Below, one piece after another: positions 54,873 to 63,790 of a stretch of 64,000 nucleotides of DNA. The notes below the pieces were generated by a model. That model saw nothing but the letters and a program-made list of their open reading frames with translations, ran no database searches and had not been told where the DNA came from. A program made the translations under genes and the position numbers. This stretch comes from Platanthera guangdongensis (taxonomy: Eukaryota > Streptophyta > Magnoliopsida > Asparagales > Orchidaceae): positions 111,619,314 through 111,683,313 of the forward strand of contig CM077160.1 of NCBI GenBank assembly GCA_039583875.1, in the 5' to 3' direction. Every line of letters begins with the position of its first letter. The first letter of the stretch is position 1.

Positions 54873-56866
54873 TCAGTCCTCCTCGCCGGATGAAGAATCA
54901 TCACTCTCCTCGCTATAAAGCTCGGGGACCAGGTCTCGCGCGGTTACTGTCTCGGAGTCGTCCTTCACGACGCCCAGGTCTTTCATCATTTGCAGCACCA
55001 GCTCAGCCCCACGGACACCAGCGTCTCGGCATCGCTCCTCAACTTCCTCGTAAGAGTAGTGAGGCGGAGGTGTCCGGAAGGGCTCGCGGCGAGATGACGA
55101 CGCAGCACTAGCCTGAAGGCGCGCGTTCTCCGCTGTCAGGACCCGGACCTCCTCTTCCAAAGCCGCCACGCGCGAGCGAAGCTGTCCCGCCGTTTCGGCA
55201 TCCTGCGAGATGACCTAGCAATTAGCCGAGAATCATGGGAAAAGAAAAATCCAAGGGAAAAGAGAGTTATGGCTTACCACGCCGCCTTGGGCCTTCGCGA
55301 GAAGTGACTCGGCATCTGACAGCCTTCTCGCTAGACCAGCAGATTTCTCCTGCTCCGCCTCCAGGTTCTCCTCGCTGGCTTTCCATTTTGAATTAATATA
55401 AATAAGGCGGCGAGAGGAGCGGTGCGAGAACTCCAAGGCCCGCATCTGGTGGTGGCAGGTTTTCAGCACAAGGTCCTTAGTGGACTCGCTTTCAGGCGAA
55501 GTGGCGTCAAGGCCACCATAGAGGCCGTATCCGATGGCGAAGGCGTGGCTGGAGGGGACCTCTTGCTCCTTCCATGAAGGAAGGAGGGTAGAGATGGACA
55601 CGCGGTTGGCGTCCCGCCCCCACAACAGAACAGGGTCGCCGACGGCATCGTGAACCACGGGACCCAGATTGTAATTCATGTGAGAGGCGGGGGCGGGACG
55701 GCCAGAGGAATCGCCCTCGCGAGAAGAGGTAGCAGCGACCGTCTCAGGAGCAGCAGCTCGCGGGTTGGAAGCACCGGTGGGCAGGCTGGAAGCAGCAGCA
55801 GGTTGGCCAGGAAGCACCGTCTCGCGAATAGGCGAGACGGCCTGGTGATTAGGCGAGGGAGGCGGTGGAGTTTCCCCTAAAGATATAGGGCTTCCTTGAG
55901 GAGCCTTCCCCTTTTCCTTGGAGATGGCGACAGCTTTCTTCATCTTCTTTTTGGGAGGGCTGGAGCGAGAAGGGACCGTGACATCTCCAGGACGCTTGGG
56001 CGGGATGACCGCCAGGGACTCTCTCGCCGCCTCTGCCGCCGCATTGGCGAGATCAAGACCCTTGGCAGGGTGAATGTTGCTCTTGTAAGGAGGGGATGCT
56101 GGAACAACTCGCTCACCTAAAAGCAAGCGGGGATTAGGAAAAAGCGAGGTGACAAGTAGCAAAGCGAGAGGAACAGAAGAATACCCTCGCCCGGGAGCAC
56201 TGGGAGAAGCGAGTCGAGGCCTCGCCGCAAGAAGTTGACCTCGAAGTTCTTGCCCACTAGGTACTCGCATAACAGCTTCTCTAGCCCACTGACTTGGGGG
56301 GTGGCATAGAAGCTCTCTGGCGGAGAGACCGGCGCGAGAGGAATGCCACCAAAGTCAGCCCGGTCTCCCCGGATGAAGACGAATCGGGTGAGCCAGTGAT
56401 GGTTCTTGTTAGGCGTCTCGCATACCTTGAGCCCTTGCCCAGTGAAATACGAGACGCCATCAGCGTTGGCGTGGTAAATGAAAAGCTTGCGGAACGCCGT
56501 CAAGCTGAACTCAATGCGCTCCCGGCGCATGTAGCAGGCGAACGCGATCAACACCGAAATCGCGTTGGGGTTGAACTGTGCCGGGACGACACCAAAGTAC
56601 TTGAAGGCCTGCTTCACCTCAGGCCAGAGGGGCAGTCGCAACCCCGCCTCGAAGTGCGAGACAGGGAAGGCGAGTTCCCCCGGGTAGTACGTGTTGATGC
56701 ACTCGCCGACCTTAGGGGGACGCGACTCGATCCCTTCTCCCAGATACTCGCGGGCGAACTTGTCATGGTCTTCCCGAGGGAGCCTGCCGAGCGGGAAGTC
56801 ATGGTCGGTAAACCTCTTCCCGCAGCGGCTGCGCCCCTCACCCTCCTCCACCTTCTTCTTACCCAT
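54873..56866 (-). CDS. Antisense gene 1 of C: putative gypsy-type transposon domain protein, 3 exons
   Basis: Minus-strand gene of unknown function. Exons 56866-56185, 56116-55278 and 55214-54873; introns 56184-56117 (GT...TTTTAG, phase 1) and 55277-55215 (GTAAGC...TGCTAG, phase 0). The three exons keep one frame and give 620 codons. Exon 1 starts MGKKKVEEGEG and holds a domain resembling the plant 'putative gypsy type transposon' family (PF04195): ELAFPVSHFEAGLRLPLWPE, then FKYFGVVPAQFNPNAISVLI. Exon 2 has a Pro/Ser-rich basic linker (PPKKKMKKAVAISKEK, a possible nuclear signal) and a coiled coil; exon 3 a second coiled coil (AALEEEVRVLTAENARLQ) and an acidic Ser-rich end. Antisense ORFs are known in Tat elements; the intron structure here is my reading of the sequence. 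Confidence 0.8.
55215..55277 (-). other. Intron 2 of antisense gene 1 (63 nt)
   Basis: GTG|GTAAGCC donor, AATTGCTAG acceptor with CTAAT branch-like sequence; phase 0 and frame kept into exon 3. Confidence 0.78.
56117..56184 (-). other. Intron 1 of antisense gene 1 (68 nt)
   Basis: GAGG|GTATTC donor and CTTGCTTTTAG acceptor on the minus strand; the frame is kept across the junction and the retained form stops exactly at the TAG of the acceptor. Confidence 0.75.
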
Positions 56867-56888
56867 CTCCTCTGGCGAATTGGTCCTC

Positions 56889-56967
56889 GGCGAGACGAAG
56901 GAAGAAATAGGCGAGAAGAGTCCGGCGAGACGAAGGAAGAAATAGGCGAGAAGAGTCCGGCGAGACG
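56889..56967 (-). repeat. 35-bp tandem duplication in the 5' leader of antisense gene 1
   Basis: GGCGAGACGAAGGAAGAAAT then AGGCGAGAAGAGTCC (plus strand), two identical copies and part of a third. Confidence 0.9.
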
Positions 56968-57038
56968 AAGAGGTCAAAAGCCAAGAACTCGGGTAACTGA
57001 AGAAGCTGAAAGAGCGACATCTAATCCCGAGCTAGGCA

Positions 57039-57046
57039 TATTTATA
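57039..57046 (-). promoter_or_regulatory. TATA box of antisense gene 1
   Basis: Minus strand TATAAATA in GGCTTATAAATATGCC, about 175 bases before the ATG at 56866. Confidence 0.65.
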
Positions 57047-57099
57047 AGCCGAGGATCAGCCAATGATTAAAAGGGCGGGAAAATAGGAGGGGAGAGGAA

Positions 57100-57348
57100 G
57101 AGTCGATGACTTTCTCTCTCCTAAAGCCTCGATCGGCGCGACCCGTCACAATCATGAAAAACTATAAAGAAATCTTTAGCGTAAACTAAAAGGAGATTAA
57201 AGAAGAAAAAAAATCTAGCCTTAGAAAAATAATAAATATATGTCCAGACATCATCCCGCAGGAGACCAAGCTCCCTACGAGACCACCATTATTACAAATC
57301 TTGCGAGAAGAAGCAAAAGAAAAAGATGAATAGCAAGACGGGCATTCT
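57100..57348 (-). other. Spacer between the two antisense genes
   Basis: Probable 3' end of antisense gene 2; the minus strand is T-rich with AATAAT-like signals. No coding. Confidence 0.5.
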
Positions 57349-58356
57349 TCAGTATGGGCGCCATTCCCAGCGACCGCCGCGAGCTCCCCCGCGAGGAGGT
57401 CTACTCGGCAAGTGGAAGGAGCGGATGGCTTTAAGTCCACGTCGCGCGAGGCGGAGCTGCATATCGGTCTCATTTATGAGGGCCTCGGGGTCGGCGCCGT
57501 CGACATCCAGCTCGGCATTGGCTCCAGAGGATAGACGGGCGCACTCGCCCTCCAGCGACTCGATGCGCTTCTCCGCAGCCTGTTTATCTAAAGTCAAGGA
57601 GTGAATGAGGCGCGCGTGCTTCCGGAAGAGCTCAGCCGTCTTCCGCTTCATCTCCACTGGATCCGAGGGATCGCCCAGATAATCTTCAATCCCGTCCGCG
57701 AGAGGAGGCGAGACGGAGAGTTTCTTTGGCTGCTCCTCAATGGGGGAGTTGGCTCGAGAATCTGCGCAAGGAGTGCAGGGGCAGGGTGGAAGAGGCACTC
57801 GCAGGAGAGAGTGAGAGTAGCGAAGGGGATTCAAAAGGGCGAGGGAGGGTCCCTTACCAGGATGGCGAGAGGTATCGGCAGCCGGGGAAGGGTCGTCCCC
57901 CCTCTCGCTGGGAGTAGCTGGAGGAGTAGATGAGGGTAGCGAATCAAGCTCTTCGCCATGGACAGAAGAACCATCTCGCGGACTCTTCGGGGATGGCGGA
58001 ACCGCGAGAGCCCTCTGAAAAAAAAGCGTTAGTAAGCAAAAGAACACCCGGTCGCGGAGATGACAGTGATAAAAGCGAGTACCCACCTCTTTTCCCGTGG
58101 AAGGCGCGTGGGGAGCAGGGATGGTTTCCAAAGCAACGCAAGACAAATCTCCTGCGGCGGGTGATGGGCCCCCAGCCTTCGCCTTTTTCAGGCGAGACGA
58201 TGGGGCGAGAGGGCGAACCAGAGAAGAGGTGAAAGCAGCCACGTTGGCCTTATGCTGCTCTCGCACCAGGGCGAGACGCTCGCGAAAACTTTGACTGTGA
58301 GTCATTCTGCAGGAACTCAAGGACAGGGAAGAAGAAGAATATGCAGAGCGGGGCAT
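57349..58356 (-). CDS. Antisense gene 2 of C: coiled-coil protein, 3 exons
   Basis: Function unknown; no family recognised. Exons 58356-58087, 58014-57858 and 57761-57349; introns 58086-58015 (GTGGGT...TTTCAG, phase 0) and 57857-57762 (GTAAGG...TGCGCAG, phase 1). Spliced it gives 279 codons. Both introns are multiples of three without stops, so the unspliced frame is also open (about 335 codons). The product has a basic N-terminal part (SFRERLALVREQHKANV), a Pro/Ser-rich middle, and a helical coiled-coil region in exon 3 (ETDMQLRLARRGLKA; LDKQAAEKRIESLEGECARL). ATGs at 58356 and 58305 are both possible starts. It lies upstream of antisense gene 1 on the same strand. Confidence 0.7.
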   Translation of the reverse strand: MPRSAYSSSSLSLSSCRMTHSQSFRERLALVREQHKANVAAFTSSLVRPLAPSSRLKKAKAGGPSPAAGDLSCVALETIPAPHAPSTGKEVGTRFYHCHLRDRVFFCLLTLFFQRALAVPPSPKSPRDGSSVHGEELDSLPSSTPPATPSERGDDPSPAADTSRHPGKGPSLALLNPLRYSHSLLRVPLPPCPCTPCADSRANSPIEEQPKKLSVSPPLADGIEDYLGDPSDPVEMKRKTAELFRKHARLIHSLTLDKQAAEKRIESLEGECARLSSGANAELDVDGADPEALINETDMQLRLARRGLKAIRSFHLPSRPPRGGARGGRWEWRPY

Positions 58357-58380
58357 CAGGAGCACGGGGCAGGAGTCACA

Positions 58381-58388
58381 TATTTATA
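58381..58388 (-). promoter_or_regulatory. TATA box of antisense gene 2
   Basis: Minus strand TATAAATA in GGTCTATAAATATGTG, 25-32 bases before the first ATG at 58356, so the start site would fall near that ATG and the ATG at 58305 may be the used one. Confidence 0.65.
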
Positions 58389-58491
58389 GACCCCGGTGGG
58401 GGCCTCAGAAGATTCCTCATAAATACGTTTTTTAATGCACCTCGAATAACGAGCCTCGGTTGAACATTCTTTTTGAGCTTAGAGTAATCTC

Positions 58492-58508
58492 AAAAAGAGC
58501 GGGGATTG
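58492..58508 (+). other. Polypurine tract of C
   Basis: AAAAAGAGCGGGGATT directly before the 3' LTR; the same tract precedes the 3' LTR of B. Confidence 0.75.
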
Positions 58509-59220
58509 TGTACAACCTCGGGCTCGAAAGAAGCTCTCAGGGAGCAAAAAGGTCGGGACAGGCGAATGGGACCAGGGCGCCCACTCGCAAGAGGCGAGAC
58601 GATTGGCTCGCCAGTGGGTAGGATACCCCACCCAGAGGCGAGAGGGTCTCTAGCGGCGAGAAGACCTCGCGGCAGAGGGCGCAGGCGAGATGAGTAGTGG
58701 GGTCCATCTCGCCGACAGGGGCTTCTCCACTCGCCAGGGGGAGAAGAGGTCATTTTTCACACCTCCGTGACAACAGGGGTTTTTACTCTTCTACCCCGGG
58801 TATTTTTACCCTCTTACCCTTAGTGGAATGCGTATAGCTCCTCAGAACAGCGGAGTCTGGCTGTTGGCAGACCCAGCCAAGGGTACCCCGGTAATTTCAG
58901 GCCGGAGCAGTTTTGTTATTTGCAGTTCAGATTCTGAAATCTATAAATAAGCCCATAGGGGTTCTTCAGAAGGGACCTTTTTTCAGACTCTAGAGAGGAT
59001 TCATTGGCACGGTCTTCTGAGGAACTCCAAGCCCAGCTTTTGGCTTTGGAGGGGAAGCTCTCTGTGACCTTCCGGGTAAGCGGTGGGACCTCCCTGCTGC
59101 GGCTTTGGGCCAGTTTTCTAATCCTTCACGACCGGTCGGAGGTCGGAGCTTGGGCCAAGTAGGAGTCGGCTACGCCCCTATTTTGTGAACATTCGTTGAA
59201 GTCAAATTTTGGCTTCAACA
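58509..59220 (+). repeat. 3' LTR of gypsy C, 712 bp
   Basis: Same length and sequence as 49362-50073 apart from one visible substitution. Followed by ATGTG. Confidence 0.96.
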
Positions 59221-59225
59221 ATGTG
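59221..59225. repeat. Target-site duplication of C, right copy
   Basis: ATGTG, identical to 49357-49361. Confidence 0.9.
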
Positions 59226-60543
59226 CACCTATGGGGGGGGGAATAGGTGACGTGTAGCGCTTTTGCGGAATTTATAACGGTACCTGCACAATAAAAATAA
59301 AAAGCACAGCACACAGAATACACAGGTAATTTATAGTGGTTCCCCGACTTGGGTACATCCACTTTCCCCCTTCGACCTATCTCCCGACAAGGGACGACTC
59401 GGTCACTTCTCCAACAGGATTGAAATCCAATCCCTGTACTAACGGAAGGAACCCTTCCACACGTAGGAGTCAACACTCCCACAAACCGGGTTGCACCCAG
59501 CCCTTACAACACGGAACAAAAGTTCCTTTACAACAAAAGTAAATATAGAATGTACACGAGATACAAACTTCGTTTGGAGACTACGATGTTCCTCTTCTTT
59601 CGACGACGTGTTCGTGAAGTCAACGAAGAGTCTACAACCTTGGTCTCTCTTGGAGAGGATCTCCCCGAAACCGGCGGCGGCAACACGAGCGGCGGCTAGT
59701 TTCGGGATCGGCGGCTATGATGATGAGCGGCTGCTGAACTTTGAGATCCACACTTCGTAGCGAAGCAAACTAGGTCTACCAACGGTCACTCTAGGATCGG
59801 TCGTCTCGATCGATTCGGACGGGGGAGTTTTTCCCGGTCAACAAATCGAGAGACAAGGGATCTCTGGATAGACGCGTGAGACTCAAGCTTTTCTAAGCTT
59901 CTGTCGCCGGAGATCGGGAAGAGACGCGATCAACAGCGGCGACCACTTGACGCGAGCGGCGGCGGCGGAGCGGAGCGATTTCGCGAATTTAGGGTTACGT
60001 CGCGGCTCGGTTTCTGATTTTTGTCTCGTTTCCCTGTTCAAAATACCCGAATATATATACTGTAGATAACTCCAATATGACCGTTTGTGGGACCCACACG
60101 TATAACCCCGAAATCCGGTTCAAACTAGTCCAGCGGCATAATCCGGTCCAGCAGCATCCCGAGAAATCGCTAAGTGAAAATCGGTGAGAATCGCAGCATC
60201 TCGTCGAATTTTCCTTGGACGAATTTTCGTCTTCCACCCAGGAGCTGCTCCTTGACCCATCCATGCTCCTTGTCTTCTCTTACATATGAACGGCCCTGTA
60301 CTTGAAAGTAAGTGCACTCCAATAGAGAGAGTACACGTAGGCCAACACACTGATCTGCTCAACGAGGGATTACGTCTTGCAGACCCGTGTATATTGACCT
60401 ACTGCACCCTGACATTGGTGTGCACTTAGCGTGGAGGAGCTGCAAGTACAACTTAAGATGTTTCATCAAATACATTGTGAATTCATCTTAGCTTGACAGG
60501 TGGCTTCCTCAAATCCAGGTAATTGTGGATACAATACCCAACA
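59226..60543 (-). repeat. 3' LTR of copia E, main part
   Basis: On the minus strand it starts TGTTGGGTATTGTATCC after a GGGGGAGAT tract. It contains a TATATATA box (60051-60059), GGCGGC/CGGCGG-rich text (59670-59970) and the conserved GGGGAACCACTATAAA box (59330-59364). The final 28 bases lie left of gypsy C. Confidence 0.85.
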
Positions 60544-60797
60544 ATCTCCCCCTATTTGACGAAGCCAAAACCCTACTAGCTAAGATGAATAACACCTATC
60601 AAATAATAAACATAGCATTCAGAAATTAAACATGCAGCACAAGAGAATATATGCAACCAGATCAGGACTTGAGTCATTCACAAATTCAAATATATATACC
60701 AATATATATATATACACATATAATCTCAGAATTGTTCATATGATAACAATAATCATTAAATGTTCTTAAGACAAAGTGACAAGCTATAAGTTATTGA

Positions 60798-63092
60798 CTA
60801 TTTTTTCTTAGCTAAGTCACCCTTAAGATTTTGAGCCAAGTACTTCTTGCTTTGCCTCTCCATGTATTCTTTGGGCTTAGGGTAATACCTAGGAGGAGGA
60901 ACTTTATCTGCATCCTTGTTGTTTCTGAAAAAGATGTTGCGTTTCGCTTCAAACGTTTTTTGCGTTTCCCACTCATACTGGCTATATACTTCGTTTCGAT
61001 TGATCTCTCCTCTTTCTTGCAGCCAGAAGGTGTCTAAGATGATGTTCCTTGAAACTAGACTCCATTTTTCGTTTCGTACGTCCTCCTCACTCATTCTGAT
61101 CCTCTTTTCAGCTAGTGTCTCCTTGGAGGTCCCTTCCTGAGCTTTTCTCTTGGCCTTGGCTTTTGCTAGGGCCTCTTGATCAAACATGCTCCTCAGTTTA
61201 GCTTTGGAGAGAGCCCTAGCATCAGCTTCACTTATGGGAACATCTGCTGCACTTGCACTTATTCCCTCAGCAGCACTTACTCCCTCAGCGGCCATAGATG
61301 TCTCAGGAGGATGAATATCTGCAGGATTTTCAGCCAAGGGGATGCCTAACGCCTGGTGGAGCATCCACCGGCAGCTGTCATAGATGTACTTGTTTGACTG
61401 TTCGAAGTTTTTGATCATGACTTCTCGGAGCTCAGCCATCTTAGCTATGTATTCCTTCTCCCCCTTTTTGGCTTCTACAGCTATGAAGTTGGCATAGGAA
61501 TGTAGGGAGTCATCAATATGCTTCGTGGTCTTGGAGAATTCAGAGACCAAGGCCTGCTGATTGGCGTTGAGAGTGACCATATTACCGTCAAACTTTTGAA
61601 TGTTGTTGGCGACAACATGTGCATTCTGATTGACGACGGCAAGAGTGTCGGTGTTCTTCTTCAATCCGGCCATAAGAAGTGTGACAGCTTCGCCGGTCGC
61701 GGTATACTTCTCTTCAAATTTCTTCTCCATCACGTCCAGTTTATGGTTGATTTCCACCATATTCTTGAGCATCAGATTTTCAGAAGTCTTAATCCTTTTC
61801 AGCAGTTTGTTCTGAGCGTTAGCAAAGGAGTCTTTGAGTTCATTCACAATTCCCTGAATGACATTTACTGTGTGAGTGGCTAGCTCATCTCGTAATGGAA
61901 GAGCCGGAGGCACTTGTGGACCTTGCCCTTCAGCAGACGCATCGGTAGAGCTGGATACAAGCACAGTCTCTAATGGAGGAATGCTGGCGGCCTCTGTAGA
62001 TTTGTCTGACTCCCCCTCCACTGGTGCAGGCTTGTCAGATGGCGGTTCAACAAGATCTGGAGCCTCCAATACTTCATGTCCCTCATTTCCATCTTCCTCT
62101 CTGTCATCATCCAAGAAATCATCTATATCAGCAGCATCTTCCAACTCGTTGTCAGCAGTCTCCATTCCAGTAGCTTCGGCTCCTTGCTCGTTTCGGTTCG
62201 GGGCCTCCCCATGCTCCAGCTCAGGTTCACTTTCTTCGTGTAGATCTGCCACAGCATCTCTGGCCAGCTGGGAGATGTCAGATACTACATCAGTATGCGA
62301 GGGTAGAGGCTCCCCCTCGATTCCTGCGGTCAAGGTATCAGGAATTTCACCGGGGGTGACTGCTGAAGAAACTCCCTGTTGCTCTTCCACCGCAGGCTGC
62401 CCAATACGTCTCTCCCATCGGTCAAACACACTAGAGTCCATCTTCTTCAAGTAGTGGAGAGGAACACCTTTGCTCATGTCAAACCTGTCTCCGTTTAGCT
62501 GATTTAGGTACAGACTTATGATACGGCCAAAACTCGGAGAGCCCAAGGTGTCCTTGATCTTCTCGAACAGCAGCTCTCCCCAGTTGAACCTCTTACGACA
62601 AACAACAGCTATTAGGATCTTGAACATATCCGCTGAGATATGGTCATGAGAGCCCGGCTTGCAGATGAGCACTTTTCCAATAATGTCAGACAGGAGCTTC
62701 CCTTCTTCATTCATATCCTTCCTCTTTATTGACCGAATTCCTCGTGGGAGACCGCAGAATAAGAGAGTTCTGTTTTTGTCATCATCCTCCAGATAGTCCT
62801 CATGCTCCGAGCTAGAAAGCTGCAGATAGCGGGTCAGCTTGCTGGCAGACATCTTGACCTTTGCCCCAGCCACCTTGCTTTTGATTAGGGAGTCGCCATT
62901 TCGGAGTCTTGCGGTAGCAAAGAACTCCAGCACCTCTTTGTCCAGGATTTTGCAAGGGTGCTCCAGGACGAAGGTTAGCCCAGCCTCTTCCAGCATCAGA
63001 ATGATGTTGCGGAATTCGTCCGAGGCGTGAGAAAACCCAGTTCGAACCAGCTCGCAACCAGAGACCAACCCAGCAGTTGTTCTTGGAGCCAT
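60798..63092 (-). CDS. Intact envelope-like ORF of copia E (764 aa)
   Basis: Third ORF of a SIRE-type copia, downstream of pol; function unknown. One uninterrupted frame starting MAPRTTAGLV. Residues about 1-230 form a globular-looking domain (GFSHASDEFRNIILMLEEAG, CKPGSHDHISADMFKIL, FGRIISLYLNQL, FDRWERRI). Residues 230-400 are an acidic Pro/Ser/Glu-rich linker. Residues 410-570 are strongly helical with coiled-coil character. Residues 590-660 are Ala/Lys-rich. Residues 665-764 form the conserved C-terminal module (SLVSRNIILDTF, RYYPKPKEYMERQ). I see no signal peptide, membrane span or glycoprotein-like Cys pattern, so an entry role is not supported. D, G, H and N carry related, broken copies. 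Confidence 0.88.
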   Translation of the reverse strand: MAPRTTAGLVSGCELVRTGFSHASDEFRNIILMLEEAGLTFVLEHPCKILDKEVLEFFATARLRNGDSLIKSKVAGAKVKMSASKLTRYLQLSSSEHEDYLEDDDKNRTLLFCGLPRGIRSIKRKDMNEEGKLLSDIIGKVLICKPGSHDHISADMFKILIAVVCRKRFNWGELLFEKIKDTLGSPSFGRIISLYLNQLNGDRFDMSKGVPLHYLKKMDSSVFDRWERRIGQPAVEEQQGVSSAVTPGEIPDTLTAGIEGEPLPSHTDVVSDISQLARDAVADLHEESEPELEHGEAPNRNEQGAEATGMETADNELEDAADIDDFLDDDREEDGNEGHEVLEAPDLVEPPSDKPAPVEGESDKSTEAASIPPLETVLVSSSTDASAEGQGPQVPPALPLRDELATHTVNVIQGIVNELKDSFANAQNKLLKRIKTSENLMLKNMVEINHKLDVMEKKFEEKYTATGEAVTLLMAGLKKNTDTLAVVNQNAHVVANNIQKFDGNMVTLNANQQALVSEFSKTTKHIDDSLHSYANFIAVEAKKGEKEYIAKMAELREVMIKNFEQSNKYIYDSCRWMLHQALGIPLAENPADIHPPETSMAAEGVSAAEGISASAADVPISEADARALSKAKLRSMFDQEALAKAKAKRKAQEGTSKETLAEKRIRMSEEDVRNEKWSLVSRNIILDTFWLQERGEINRNEVYSQYEWETQKTFEAKRNIFFRNNKDADKVPPPRYYPKPKEYMERQSKKYLAQNLKGDLAKKK

Positions 63093-63179
63093 TGCAGATC
63101 TAGGGAGAGAAGCCCTCTTCTACGCTTAATAAAAAAATCAAAAAGGAAGTGATACAAGTGATCAAGTCCAAGTGCGGGT

Positions 63180-63790
63180 GAGGGGATACCTAGCGATGTA
63201 GACGGTGAGTTAGTTCGAGTGGAAAAGAATCGAAACTTGAAGAGTTTGTCGGTGAAAGCTTCGGCGGGATTCTTGCGGGAGACCTTTGATGGAGACGGAT
63301 TTGGCGAGCTTTGCAGAAGGAGTCGGCGAGTTGTCCTCCGGTAAGTTTCCCTTGCGGCGGTTAGTTGCCCCTCGGCGAGTGTCCAGCGGAGGAGAGTCGG
63401 CGAGGTTTGGCTTGCTTCTGCGAGTCGGTGGGAATGGGAAGAGTCGGCGTGATTCGACGGGATTTGGCGTAGGCGGTGCGACGAGCTTCCTGCGGGTCCG
63501 ACGGAAGAAACCTTGCGATTCTGCGAAGAGCTTCCTTGCGGGAACTTTGATGTTGCGGATCCTGGCGTGGATTCTGCGAAAGTCGGCGGGACTCGTGTAG
63601 CTTGCTCCTTCGGCGGGACTCTTGAGGAAGGCGAAGGGTCGGCGAGCCCTTTCGGCGGGATTCTTAAGTATAAAAACGAAATTGAAGGGTTTTCGGCGGT
63701 TTTTTTTACTAAGTATAAAAATGATACCAAGATTCCGAGTATATAATGGGTCGGCGGGATTTGTCTAATCCGAAATTGAAAGGTTTCTCT
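63180..63790 (-). repeat. CGGCGGGATTC / GTCGGCGAG motif array in the spacer of E
   Basis: About twenty TCGGCGrG(A)-type words (TTCGGCGGGATTCTTG, GAGTCGGCGAGTT) over 600 bp ahead of the envelope-like ORF. On the minus strand they leave a long open frame (63847-62996) that I do not call a gene. Confidence 0.8.

Larger units (their letters stand above)
49362..59220 (+). mobile_element. Complete Tat-like gypsy element C (9,859 bp)
   Basis: Two 712-bp LTRs, perfect ATGTG target duplication, primer-site region, gag, protease, integrase, tandem repeats, two antisense genes and a polypurine tract. RT and RNase H are absent. The CDFHQxxGHxTxxC finger, the VDNGSS protease and antisense genes between integrase and 3' LTR match the Tat/Ogre side of Ty3/gypsy (established knowledge). 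It is the youngest insertion in the window. Confidence 0.95.

Noticed and set aside
56294..57070. Plus-strand 258-codon frame opposite antisense gene 1
   Set aside because: Mirror frame of a GC-rich coding exon; no domain, while the minus strand shows a PF04195-like domain and consistent splice sites.
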